The notes beneath the pieces were generated by a model. That model saw only the letters and a program-made list of their open reading frames with translations, did no database searches and had not been told where the DNA came from. A stretch of DNA of 28,906 nucleotides from JANQQZ01 sp039187315 (GTDB taxonomy: Bacteria > Planctomycetota > Phycisphaerae > Phycisphaerales > UBA1924). The position numbers and the translations under genes are program-made. Below are positions 7,426 to 14,918 of the stretch, in pieces. The first letter of the stretch is position 1; every line of letters starts with the position of its first letter. The DNA is taken from NCBI GenBank assembly GCA_039187315.1, contig JBCCZQ010000041.1, positions 1 through 28,906 on the forward strand, written 5' to 3'.

Positions 7426-7443
7426 GAAACCGAAAGGAGTTTC
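7426..7443 (+). promoter_or_regulatory. Small hairpin presenting the ribosome binding site in its loop
   Basis: GAAAC (7426-7430) and GTTTC (7439-7443) can pair around cgaaagga, placing most of the AAAGGAG ribosome binding site in the loop. The same GAAAC sequence occurs in the 3' arm of the preceding large hairpin, so GTTTC could pair with either copy. That is the layout of a translational switch, but it is short and only inferred. Confidence 0.3.
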
Positions 7444-7445
7444 AA

Positions 7446-7730
7446 ATGACGACAACTACCACAATAACACAAACACAGCCTCAGAACGCCAACACCGTGC
7501 CAATCGACCGGTTCGTCTACGGGAGCCTTCACGTCACGATCTGGGAGAACACCGATCGAGACGACCGGGCCTACTTCAGCATCCGCGTCGAACGCCGCTA
7601 CAAAGACAACAAGGGAGCTTGGCAGTCGAGCAACCGCTTCGGCAAGAACGCAATCCCCGTGCTGAGCGACCTGCTCGGGAAGGCGTACGCCCGGCTGAGC
7701 GAGCTCGAAGCGGATCGCAGGTCGTCATGA
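7446..7730 (+). CDS. Small conserved hypothetical protein, cassette copy 2, first gene
   Basis: The 94-residue product is a diverged paralogue of the 5655 gene: both share the IW-NTD, ERRY-DN-G-WQSS and following Gly positions (here IWENTDRDDRAYFSIRVERR, then YKDNKGAWQSSNRFGKNAIP). The N-terminal ~20 residues are Thr/Gln-rich and unrelated to the other copy. I chose the ATG at 7446 because AAAGGAG lies 6 bases upstream; the frame stays open further upstream, but an earlier start would run through the strong hairpin. Its end overlaps the next gene by ATGA, the same junction as in copy 1. Function unknown. Confidence 0.8.
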   Translation: MTTTTTITQTQPQNANTVPIDRFVYGSLHVTIWENTDRDDRAYFSIRVERRYKDNKGAWQSSNRFGKNAIPVLSDLLGKAYARLSELEADRRSS

Positions 7731-8026
7731 CCCGTGGCAGGGAGCAGAAGCTCTACGCAGCGTTCAATCTCGACAGCCTTGCTGTCGAGATTGAAAGGGC
7801 GTACTCGTTGGGAACGGAACACTATATTGCTCGATTCGCGTCGAAGCCTGACTTGCTCGAGGATGCTGAAGCGTTCGATCTCGCAGAACTCAAGCAGCTT
7901 GCCGGTGCGGTGCGTCTTGCGATCGCGTTGATCCGGAGCACGCTCGACGAGATTACCGTCCTCGACCTCGGGTCTGAGATCGCTTCGATCCAGAAGGCTC
8001 ATACGATCGAGATCATCGACTTCTGA
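7727..8026 (+). CDS. Small hypothetical protein, cassette copy 2, second gene (99 aa)
   Basis: The 99-residue product is the paralogue of the 5942 gene: same length, same ARFA motif, and an aligned helical region AFDLAELKQLAGAVRLAIAL. The frame is open far upstream, but the ATG at 7727 overlaps the previous stop as ATGA, exactly as in copy 1, which fixes the start. It ends 8 bases before the stop of the convergent gene on the other strand. Function unknown; conservation of the pair as a unit suggests the two products act together. Confidence 0.75.
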   Translation: MTRGREQKLYAAFNLDSLAVEIERAYSLGTEHYIARFASKPDLLEDAEAFDLAELKQLAGAVRLAIALIRSTLDEITVLDLGSEIASIQKAHTIEIIDF

Positions 8027-8034
8027 GTGTTCGA

Positions 8035-8493
8035 CTAACCATCCTTCGGTGTCACCGCGATCGCGGTGACCACGGACTCCTTGGGTTCATCACCCCCCTC
8101 GCTCCATGCCACGCTCGCGTCCGATCCTTCGACAACGATCCGCTGCACCCTGTGCTGCGTGATGCCCCGGTGCAGCTCGCCGAGATTGCGGCCTTCGATG
8201 TGCACATCGTCGGTCGAGAAGACCAGCCGTATCCCGGTCGACGGGTTGTACAGAGCCCTGAGCAGTGTGGCGTACGGCAACGCGTAGTGGTTGCCGTTGC
8301 GGAGCACCAGATCGAGCATGACCGCGTAGGTCTCGGTGACGAGCGAGCCATCCGGCCTCGCTTCACGCGATGGTGCGAGTGCACGCGGCTGCGTGTACCG
8401 ATCGAGCAGCGATCCAGCACCCGATGTCTTGCTATCTCGAACGCTCACGGCTGCGGCCTTCCCTGTTTCGGTTGTCGGATCGCGTGCGTTCAT
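8035..8493 (-). CDS. Conserved hypothetical protein overlapping the relaxase gene
   Basis: The 152-residue product has an Arg/Ser/Pro-rich, probably disordered first 50 residues, then a compact core of about 70: ETYAVMLDLVLRNGNHYALP, with a later FSTDDVHIEGRNL and LHRGITQHRVQRI. From memory, short proteins with an ALPY...FST...GRNL pattern recur near ArdC and conjugation genes in Planctomycetota and Proteobacteria, with no assigned function. The start at 8493 overlaps the relaxase C-terminus by 62 bases in a different frame and lacks a clear ribosome binding site, so a later start (for example the GTG near 8448) is possible; the core is unaffected. It is downstream of, and probably cotranscribed with, the relaxase. 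Confidence 0.7.
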   Translation of the reverse strand: MNARDPTTETGKAAAVSVRDSKTSGAGSLLDRYTQPRALAPSREARPDGSLVTETYAVMLDLVLRNGNHYALPYATLLRALYNPSTGIRLVFSTDDVHIEGRNLGELHRGITQHRVQRIVVEGSDASVAWSEGGDEPKESVVTAIAVTPKDG

Positions 8494-11245
8494 GCTCGCG
8501 GCGCCGTTGCAGCGTTTGACGGACTGCCTCTCGTTTGCGGTTCAGCCCGAGCCGATCCTGCAGCCAGCGTCCGATCGACGCCCGATGCCGGAGGCCGCGT
8601 TCGGGCGGCTTGCCCGCCTGCGATCGCAGCAGCTCGGTCGCGGTCATGCGTGATGCGTCACGGGCGATGCTGGTGCGGAGACGATCTTTATCGTCGGTGA
8701 AGACCGAGACCCTGTGCCGACCCCGCGTCACCGACGTGTAGAACTGTTGCCGGCTGGATGCCCCGACCGACTCCGAGGACTGGGCGATGATCACATGATC
8801 GACCGTCCGGCCTTGAGCCGCGTCCGAGGTCATGCAGTAGCCGTAGTCCACGTGCCCGAAGCGTTTGTCGAACTTCCAGCCGTTCTTGAATGTGAGCGTG
8901 CCATCGGCGTCAACGGTATCGAGCTGGTAGTCCGCACCGTTGTAGACCTTGTGTCTGCCGTCCCGGTTCTTGCCGTTGTGGGTGATGCGGACGCGGTCGC
9001 CCGGGCTCAGCGTGATCGAAGAATTCCGGTACGCCTCGAAGCGGTCTGCGGCCTTCGTGGGAATTGGTGCTTCCTTGCCGTCGCGGTCTCGCTTCAGTGT
9101 GGGATCGCCCTGTTCGTGTTCGATGACTTCCGCCCGGTCGCCGCGTCGGAAGCCGCCGGAGACGTTCTGGCTGAAGATCAGCACATCGCCGTGCCGGTAT
9201 CGGGCCGGATCGGCCTTCTCGGCCCGGGTGAGATTCAGGCTCTCGAGCTTCTCGACCGTGTGCTCAGTCTGCCCAAGCTTCTGTGATCGTTTGAGCTCTT
9301 CGCGGATCGCCTCGGTGACGCGATTCCCCTCGGCGTGGGTCGGGGCGATGACCAGCGTCGACTGGCCGCTTTCGATCGACTGCACGTACGCCTCGGCGAG
9401 CTTCCGCGGCCGGTCTTCGTCCGCGATCTCGTGGACTGCTCCCATCTGTTCGAGCCGATCGAAGCCGCGTTCGGTGTCGCCGAGTGAGAGCCGCTCCGCG
9501 GCTTCTCGATAGAGCGGTGTGTGCTGCTGCCTGATCTCAGAGAGCTCGGCGGGCTTCACACCCGATTCCGTCTCGAGCAGACGCAACGCGTCGCCTCGGA
9601 TGACGGACCGGTGCTGCCGCGTGTCGCCGGTCAGGATCAGCCGGGTGTCGTTCTCGTGGGCGAGCTCGATGAGCCTGGCCATGTCCGGGGCACTCAGCAG
9701 CCCGGCCTCGTCCACCCACAGGACTTGATTCCTGATCACCTCGGGCGTGGACGGGTCGACCAGGTACGCCGCGACTGTCTTGGCGTTCGCGAACCCGTCG
9801 GCCTGCAGCGTGTCGTGCACCGCCTTGGCGGTGGGGGCGGCGGCATGAACGCCGCGGCCGGTCGCCTCGATGGCATCGACGACCTCCCGCATGACGCGGG
9901 TCTTGCCGACCCCGGCACGGCCGGTGATGGCCACGACCGTGTCAGGCGTGGTCAGCACGTGCTCCACCGCGGCACGCTGCTGCTCGCTGAGCTCGTGATC
10001 CGCGAACGCGTGCTCGGTCTTCAGGGGCGACACCGTGCCTCTTCCCTCGCGGACGGTTGCCAGCATCTTCTGCTCTTCGGCCAAGACGTCCGGCGTGGTC
10101 ACGAACATCCGACGCTCGTGCGTGCCGGTCAGGATCTCGCCGTCTGCGACACGCCGCTCGAATTCCTGGCGAACCAGAGCCGGCGTGACCCTGCCCACGC
10201 CGTGTTCCAGAGCTGTCGCGAGGAGTCGACGTTCCTCCGTCACCGACCGACGCTCGAAGGCGTCCTTGATCGCGTGATCGAGAGCGAGCGAGGCGTGCCG
10301 TTCCGCATCCGGAACGATCTGCGGACCGTGGCGTGACATCGCCTGCACCTTGTTCAGCGTGGTCTGTTCCTCGGCGGTCAGCCGACCCGCCCACTCGGGG
10401 CGGAGCTGTTCCATGCCCAGATCCGCGGCCTTGCGTTGCCGTGTGGTCGCCCCGAGCTCTGCTTTCCGCTCGGCATCCGTGATGCCGAGGCGTTCCGCCG
10501 CCCGCTCAATCTCGTCCGTCCGCCTGCTGAAATTCTCCAGCACCGACCTCGGCACGCCCGCGATCTCCCACCCGTCGTGAGAGCGTTCGATGCGGTAGCC
10601 GAGTCCCCGGAGATTCTCCGCCAGCCTCGCGTGGTACGCGGCCTGGAAGTACGGGGCGTCGCGTTTGATGTCGCCGACATCGATCGCCTTCCAGCGGGAC
10701 TCGACAGAATCCCAGGTCTGGTTGAACACGACGCAGTGCTGATGAAGGTGGGGGTCGGGCACGCCGTCCACAGGCCTCGCCGTGAAGTGCGTGAACTCCG
10801 CCCAGACCATGCAGCCGGTCGTCCGGCTGTCGTTCTGGTTGTCGATGCGGACACGCGTCTGCGTGTCCCGCTCCATCTCTTCCATTGTGATCGCCACCGC
10901 GTCCCGGAAGGCCTCGGTGATCCGGGCGTCGCCCGCGAGCTCCAGCATGACGCTGACCGACTTCGGGACGTGGAAGTTGAAGTCGTACGCCGCCCGGCGG
11001 TTGTCCTTGGTTCTGGGTGTCAGCCGCTCGTCCTTGGACGGATGCCGGTTCTCGCAGAGCCGGTCGAAGGCGTCCTTGTCGACGCCGCCGGAGAGCCTCA
11101 GCCGCTCCGCCCCGCGGCCGCCCCACGAGCCGATCAGCTCCTGCTCGTGGGACAGCGACCTGGTGTAGTACTCGCCGCGGGAGAGGCCGCGGCGGAAGTA
11201 GTCCTTGACTCCGTCGGCGGAGCCGCTGGGGGTGATGCGGAGCAT
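8432..11245 (-). CDS. MobF-family conjugative relaxase-helicase (TrwC/TraI type)
   Basis: The enzyme nicks oriT, stays joined to the 5' end and unwinds the plasmid strand. The start at 11245 gives MLRITPSGSADGVKDYF..., the canonical TrwC-type N-terminus; the frame extends 22 codons further upstream but that part looks unrelated. Catalytic tyrosine candidates are Tyr16, Tyr26 and Tyr27; the three-histidine metal site is DPHLHQHCVVFN near residue 165. The SF1B helicase half has Walker A GRAGVGKT (~439), Walker B VLWVDEAGLL (~508), LILTGDTRQH, and the final motifs MTSDAAQGRTVDHVI and YTSVTRGRHRVSVFT. The C-terminus is Arg-rich. The length (937 aa) is close to that of TrwC (about 966), so it looks intact. 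No type IV coupling protein or mating-pore gene is in the window. Confidence 0.93.
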   Translation of the reverse strand: MLRITPSGSADGVKDYFRRGLSRGEYYTRSLSHEQELIGSWGGRGAERLRLSGGVDKDAFDRLCENRHPSKDERLTPRTKDNRRAAYDFNFHVPKSVSVMLELAGDARITEAFRDAVAITMEEMERDTQTRVRIDNQNDSRTTGCMVWAEFTHFTARPVDGVPDPHLHQHCVVFNQTWDSVESRWKAIDVGDIKRDAPYFQAAYHARLAENLRGLGYRIERSHDGWEIAGVPRSVLENFSRRTDEIERAAERLGITDAERKAELGATTRQRKAADLGMEQLRPEWAGRLTAEEQTTLNKVQAMSRHGPQIVPDAERHASLALDHAIKDAFERRSVTEERRLLATALEHGVGRVTPALVRQEFERRVADGEILTGTHERRMFVTTPDVLAEEQKMLATVREGRGTVSPLKTEHAFADHELSEQQRAAVEHVLTTPDTVVAITGRAGVGKTRVMREVVDAIEATGRGVHAAAPTAKAVHDTLQADGFANAKTVAAYLVDPSTPEVIRNQVLWVDEAGLLSAPDMARLIELAHENDTRLILTGDTRQHRSVIRGDALRLLETESGVKPAELSEIRQQHTPLYREAAERLSLGDTERGFDRLEQMGAVHEIADEDRPRKLAEAYVQSIESGQSTLVIAPTHAEGNRVTEAIREELKRSQKLGQTEHTVEKLESLNLTRAEKADPARYRHGDVLIFSQNVSGGFRRGDRAEVIEHEQGDPTLKRDRDGKEAPIPTKAADRFEAYRNSSITLSPGDRVRITHNGKNRDGRHKVYNGADYQLDTVDADGTLTFKNGWKFDKRFGHVDYGYCMTSDAAQGRTVDHVIIAQSSESVGASSRQQFYTSVTRGRHRVSVFTDDKDRLRTSIARDASRMTATELLRSQAGKPPERGLRHRASIGRWLQDRLGLNRKREAVRQTLQRRREHERTRSDNRNREGRSRERSR

Positions 11246-11587
11246 GTCTCGGGTCTCACTCGGTTGCTGGTGTTGCGGTAGATAGCGTGTGTAGAAGCGA
11301 GCGGTCGTCAAGAAGCGAAGACCGTTCCAGAAGTATTACGCGTGAGCGAGGGAGAGGTTCAAGATGTTGTTGACAATTCGTATGCTGAGCACTCCTGCAT
11401 TCTCAGCAGGTTGGCTGTTGTCAAGCTGAGCAATCGACTGAGCAGGAATGAGAATCAGAGTGAAGTGAGTCCTTCAAGATTCTCGGTAAGAGAAGAAGAA
11501 ATTCGTACAGGCGTCTCTCCGAAGCAGAGCTTTGGGACGCCGCTGACGCTGCATCTGTCATCGAATCAGATGGAAGTATCGTCAAGA
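11246..11587. other. Gene-free region upstream of the relaxase; candidate oriT region
   Basis: About 340 bases lie between the relaxase start and the end of the T2SS operon. CTGAGCA occurs three times in the same direction (11385-11391, 11426-11432, 11438-11444), and the first is part of an inverted repeat TGCTGAG (11383-11389)/CTCAGCA (11402-11408) with a 12-base spacer. Repeats of this kind next to a relaxase gene are typical of oriT regions, where they bind the relaxase or accessory proteins. The nic site itself cannot be picked out by eye. The stretch is less GC-rich than its surroundings. A plus-strand frame at 11342-11683 is not supported. Confidence 0.35.
11552..11572. other. Short inverted repeat just past the end of the T2SS operon
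   Basis: CATCTG (11552-11557) and CAGATG (11567-11572) form a 6-base stem with a 9-base loop starting 16 bases beyond the last T2SS-operon stop codon. There is no T-run, so a factor-independent terminator is not shown; it may be a weak or Rho-type end. Confidence 0.25.
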
Positions 11588-12187
11588 TCATCGCTGCGGC
11601 GTCAAGCCGTACGCGAGTCGAAGCCGCTGGTCGCGGGCCCAGGCCCGGAGCCCCGGATCGTCGGTCATTGCCTCGATCCGTGAGAGCAGCTCGACCGTCT
11701 CTCGGTCGGTCTCGCTGGCGACAACCCTGAGACGCGCGAGCCCGGTCATCGCGTCAATGTGCAGCGGGGCGATCTCCATCGCGGACCGATAGGCCTCCTC
11801 GGCGTCGCGGACCTGGCCTGCCCGCTCGAGCGTGATGGCGAGGTTGATCCGAGGGTCAGGCTGGCCCGGCATGAGCTTCCGTGCCCACTCGAACTCGCTC
11901 GCGGCCGAGTAGAGCTTGCCCTGCTTGAGATAGACAACGCCGAGGTTGTTGTGAGCGGGGCCGTGGAAGAGGTCCGCGCCGAGCGCATCTCGCAGGAGCG
12001 ACTCGGCCTTCTCGAGCTCGTCCGATTCGATCGCGTCCGCCGCCTCGGAGGTCAGCGACGCAGCCCGCTGCGGATCCCTCGCCTGTTGATCGGCCGGGCG
12101 GTAGGCGCTCGATCGCCCACCGCGGCAGCCCGCTGACGCAAGCTGAAAGATGCCGAAGGCTGCGATGAGCACGAGCACGGATCTCAT
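11588..12187 (-). CDS. TPR-repeat exported protein, last gene of the T2SS operon
   Basis: The 199-residue product begins with a signal sequence (MRSVLVLIAAFGIFQLASAG) followed by Cys21, an imperfect lipobox (SAGC rather than the usual L-x-G-C), so it may be a lipoprotein. Three to four TPR units follow at about residues 47-165, the clearest being HNNLGVVYLKQGKLYSAASE followed by FEWARKLMPGQPDP, and INLAITLERAGQVRDAEEAY followed by RSAMEIAPLH. TPR domains bind peptides or act as scaffolds, and an outer-membrane TPR protein fits a pilotin-like or scaffold role for the secretin; that is inference. The start overlaps the gspM-like stop by 4 bases (ATGA). Confidence 0.75.
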   Translation of the reverse strand: MRSVLVLIAAFGIFQLASAGCRGGRSSAYRPADQQARDPQRAASLTSEAADAIESDELEKAESLLRDALGADLFHGPAHNNLGVVYLKQGKLYSAASEFEWARKLMPGQPDPRINLAITLERAGQVRDAEEAYRSAMEIAPLHIDAMTGLARLRVVASETDRETVELLSRIEAMTDDPGLRAWARDQRLRLAYGLTPQR

Positions 12188-12705
12188 CGGTTGTTTCCTT
12201 CGTGATCGTTCTGCAGCACCGCGTGCTCGAAGATCAGCCGAACATCAAACGCGTTCCGGTGATCGGTACGCCCCGATCTGTTGAACTCCAGCATGCTGCA
12301 GCGCATCGACCGAAGCTCGGTTTCGAACGCGCCGAGGAATCCGCCAAGCTGGACCGGTGTGATCTGCTGTAGCCGCAGTGTCAGGCGCTGGAGCGACCGG
12401 GATGCGTCCGATGGTGTTCGGATGGTCTCGATCGTCGATCCGAACTCTGCGACAGACTGCGGCTCGATACCGGCTTGGCTCGCGGATGCCGTGACTACGC
12501 GCAGGAGTTCTGACTCTGCGATCGCTGATAGCGTCGCTTGTTGGCGTGTGGTCGATTCGATGAGCTGGATCACCTGTGAACGCGCAAGCGTGAGCGCTGC
12601 CTCGGCACGGGCATGCTCGGTCTGTTCCGACCGGTATTCCGTCCACGCCCAAAGCGGGGGCGTGGCAAGTAAAACGCAGCCGGTGCAAATCCAGACCACC
12701 CTCAC
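12184..12705 (-). CDS. gspM: GspM-like T2SS inner-membrane protein
   Basis: The 173-residue product has a short cytoplasmic start, one membrane helix at about residues 4-21 (VWICTGCVLLATPPLWAW), a helical stretch (about 22-75) and a small alpha/beta domain, including LQRLTLRLQQITPVQLGGFL. That is the fold order of GspM/PilO, which pairs with GspL in the inner-membrane platform. Primary-sequence similarity is weak, so the call rests on topology, size and position after the gspL-like gene, which it overlaps by ATGA. It could equally be called PilO-like. Confidence 0.65.
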   Translation of the reverse strand: MRVVWICTGCVLLATPPLWAWTEYRSEQTEHARAEAALTLARSQVIQLIESTTRQQATLSAIAESELLRVVTASASQAGIEPQSVAEFGSTIETIRTPSDASRSLQRLTLRLQQITPVQLGGFLGAFETELRSMRCSMLEFNRSGRTDHRNAFDVRLIFEHAVLQNDHEGNNR

Positions 12706-13562
12706 GATCGATTCTCGGCATTTATGGGCACAGCGGTTGGCGTGAGTGTCAGAGTCAGGCGCGATCCGGCCCCTGTCCTGCGTATGCCCGGCGACCCTGG
12801 GGACCAGCCCGGGACGGATTCCAGAGTTTTGAGGAGCAAGTCCGCTTCGCCATCGACAGTGGCGTCGAGGCTGATCAGCCCATCGCGGGCCGAGAGCCTG
12901 TTCAAGCGGACCGGGATCGTGCTGTCCCAGCTGCGGAGAAGGTCGTTTACGGATTGAGCTGCATCGAAGCGAGCTCCAGCAACTTGTCCGGAACCGGCTT
13001 CCTGTGCCTTGCGGAGGAGGCCACGTATGACGATGGCTCTGGGCTGGCCGGAGGGTTGATCTGTATTGAGTACACTGGCGTACGCTTCATCCGTGAGCAT
13101 GTTGAGCCGGTGAGTTTCGGTTCGGAGCGAGTCAGACTCGCGGCGGAGCCCGAGCGTCAGCAGAGCCATGAGCAGCACGCCAACGCTAGCTGCCGTTACG
13201 AGGGCGACGCGTTTCGATTGGTTGACACGCCTCGGGGCCAGTGCACCCTGAGCAAGCTCGAACCGATCTGCATCGCAGCCCATATCCTCAGCAAATCTAG
13301 GAACACTGTCTGGTCGCACACTGTCGTACTTGTCCAGGACAGCTTCGATGGTGTGGCGATCACAGCCGCATGCGAGAATGGATCCAGTTGCCATCCTCTT
13401 GAAATCGACCGCGTATGACTCGATGGGCCTGGGTAGTGAACGTTCGAACTCGAACGCCTTCGCATCCCGGGACCAAGATCGGCGGCTGCTGGCTTGCAAA
13501 ATAGCCCAGACGCAGGCGTCAGCGGGGAGGCGTTTCACTCGGCTCGCCGGGAGCAGTTTCAT
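12702..13562 (-). CDS. gspL: GspL/PilN-like T2SS inner-membrane protein
   Basis: The 286-residue product has a cytoplasmic region (1-117), a single membrane helix at about 118-139 (RVALVTAASVGVLLMALLTL) and a periplasmic part that starts with a helix (LRRESDSLRTETHRLNML) and ends in a ferredoxin-like domain (PVRLNRLSARDGLISLDATV). That is the GspL/PilN layout. The cytoplasmic part is much shorter than in classical GspL (roughly 230 residues) and lacks a recognisable actin-like fold, so docking to GspE may differ. The ATG at 13562 shares its first base with the previous stop (TGATG). Its ribosome binding region is a 16-base copy of one at the start of the operon's first gene. Confidence 0.65.
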   Translation of the reverse strand: MKLLPASRVKRLPADACVWAILQASSRRSWSRDAKAFEFERSLPRPIESYAVDFKRMATGSILACGCDRHTIEAVLDKYDSVRPDSVPRFAEDMGCDADRFELAQGALAPRRVNQSKRVALVTAASVGVLLMALLTLGLRRESDSLRTETHRLNMLTDEAYASVLNTDQPSGQPRAIVIRGLLRKAQEAGSGQVAGARFDAAQSVNDLLRSWDSTIPVRLNRLSARDGLISLDATVDGEADLLLKTLESVPGWSPGSPGIRRTGAGSRLTLTLTPTAVPINAENRS

Positions 13563-14089
13563 CAGGGTGTCCTTTCTGGATGCCGAGTCCAGTCCGGTTC
13601 ACCATCGAGCGGCATGCGGTAGATCCAATCGCTGAGAGTCACCACCACGCCGGTACGCTCGATCGCATCGAGCCTGCCCGATGCCACCGCATCTCCGACC
13701 TTTGCGAAGACAATCTCGTCGTTTGCAGAGTCGTACAGCGCCGCACGCTCGATGGGGCTGCCATCAATGGTTTCTGTGACGATGCCGACGAGCGTGAGTG
13801 GGGGTGGCTCCGGTGTCACAGCTATCCGGGGTTGGGCCGGCTCTTCATGAACAGGAACATCCGCAGGCTCATCGTGCCAAAGCACAACGTTGAAGTCGCT
13901 GGGATTGACTCTATCCGGAGCGGTTGCCTGCTCGGTGGGATTCGGTGGCGTCCACGGCGCATCATCGATCGATCCCGTGTGCTCACGCAGTACCCATGGG
14001 ACGAGCAGAGCCGCACCGGCTATGCCAACTGCGGTGCACGCCCCGATACTCATCCAGGCGATCGTGATGCGATCAGTCGGCAATTTCAT
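13562..14089 (-). CDS. gspC: GspC-like T2SS protein with homology-region domain
   Basis: The 175-residue product has a membrane helix at about 9-34 (TIAWMSIGACTAVGIAGAAL), a Pro/Glu-rich periplasmic linker (40-93) and a C-terminal beta domain with PPLTLVGIV, RAALYDSANDEIVFAKVGDA and RLDAIERTGVVVTLSDW, the pattern of the GspC HR domain that binds the N0 domain of the secretin. There is no PDZ or coiled-coil end, so it is a short version. It overlaps the gspK gene by 17 bases and is placed after the pseudopilins instead of at the front of the operon, which is unlike Proteobacteria. Confidence 0.75.
   Translation of the reverse strand: MKLPTDRITIAWMSIGACTAVGIAGAALLVPWVLREHTGSIDDAPWTPPNPTEQATAPDRVNPSDFNVVLWHDEPADVPVHEEPAQPRIAVTPEPPPLTLVGIVTETIDGSPIERAALYDSANDEIVFAKVGDAVASGRLDAIERTGVVVTLSDWIYRMPLDGEPDWTRHPERTP
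13563..13578 (-). repeat. 16-base repeat at gspL-like translation start (copy 1)
   Basis: CAGAAAGGACACCCTG on the minus strand occurs immediately before the ATG at 13562 and includes the AAAGGA ribosome binding site. An exact second copy sits at 22321-22336. Confidence 0.7.
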
Positions 14090-14918
14090 GACGCTCCAAG
14101 ATGGTCCAGCCCCGCCCTCGGCTCTGGTAGATCGTCCACCACGACCGCTCCACGAGCCCCTGACGGGCGTCGACGCGGACCGCCCACAGCGTACTGCGTC
14201 CGACCAAGCGCACCAAGCCGGCGGTGTCGCCGGGTGAGCTGTTCGTCAGATCTGTTGATACGCCTGATGCTTGACCGGTGGGTGCGGCTGGCGCGGGAGC
14301 CGGCCGGCCTTCGGCGCGGCTGGTGAGGATACTCGCGATGTCCCCACGCTGCGCGAGCCGGAGTGCAGCATTCAGCAGCGGCTTGGGGGCGGTGTTGATG
14401 TTGATGATTACGGTGTTGCCGGTGGTTGGCCCGGTGTCTGCGCCGGGGAATACAGCGATGCGTTCACCAATCCGAAGCTCATCGCGGTCTGCCGCTGGAT
14501 GCACCGGAACTTCCGGGTTGCTCAGATCGGCGAGCGACCGGGCGCCGAAAACCTCCTCGGAGGAAATCGTACCACTCGCGCGCCATAGGGGGTGCGTTGG
14601 CGTTGCACCCGAGGACATCATCCCGTAGAGGTCGTACGCAGTAACTCGCACCGAGCCCCCATGCACATCGACATCAGCGATATCGACGCGTGGTCTGGGC
14701 GCCCCCGGGTCAACCGTTGCGCGCGGGGCTTCACGTGCCAGCCATCGTTTGGTGATCGCCTCGGCCGCGGACAGCAGATCCTCGGTTAACCGTGCATGCT
14801 CTGCGATTGCTACGGTCCGCTGGCGGGAGGTGAGGCTTGCTGCGGTCACACCGATCGCCGAGGTGACTACGAGGGTCGCCCCGAGCACAAGCAGCATGGC
14901 AACGCCCCGGCGGGTCAT
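14073..14918 (-). CDS. gspK: GspK minor pseudopilin
   Basis: The 281-residue product starts MTRRGVAMLLVLGATLVVTS: a prepilin-type helix with Gly5 at the cleavage site but no Glu at +5, which is the known GspK exception at the pseudopilus tip. A later INTAP motif (NTVIININTAPKPLLNAALR) is characteristic of GspK. The frame extends 30 codons upstream, but the ATG at 14918 overlaps the gspJ stop as ATGA and places the helix at the start, so I use it. GspK forms the tip complex with GspI and GspJ and initiates pseudopilus assembly. Confidence 0.85.
   Translation of the reverse strand: MTRRGVAMLLVLGATLVVTSAIGVTAASLTSRQRTVAIAEHARLTEDLLSAAEAITKRWLAREAPRATVDPGAPRPRVDIADVDVHGGSVRVTAYDLYGMMSSGATPTHPLWRASGTISSEEVFGARSLADLSNPEVPVHPAADRDELRIGERIAVFPGADTGPTTGNTVIININTAPKPLLNAALRLAQRGDIASILTSRAEGRPAPAPAAPTGQASGVSTDLTNSSPGDTAGLVRLVGRSTLWAVRVDARQGLVERSWWTIYQSRGRGWTILERHEIAD

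Larger units (their letters stand above)
4402..11444. mobile_element. Mobilisable island or remnant (approximate limits)
   Basis: The XRE regulator, the small cassette genes, the ArdC-like anti-restriction gene, a complete MobF relaxase-helicase and a putative oriT-like repeat cluster belong together on a mobile element. No integrase, coupling protein, mating-pore genes, tRNA or flanking direct repeats were found, so the limits are only the outer genes that fit the theme. The first end is arbitrary: the NTPase gene to the left may be cargo of the same element. Confidence 0.4.

Noticed and set aside
9521..10336. 271-codon plus-strand frame inside the relaxase gene
   Set aside because: It is antisense to the relaxase helicase domain, which has all its motifs; the frame is a shadow of high GC.
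11342..11683. Plus-strand frame covering the gap upstream of the relaxase
   Set aside because: It lacks a ribosome binding site, runs into the antisense of the TPR gene and has no domain; the DNA repeats there are better explained as cis-acting.
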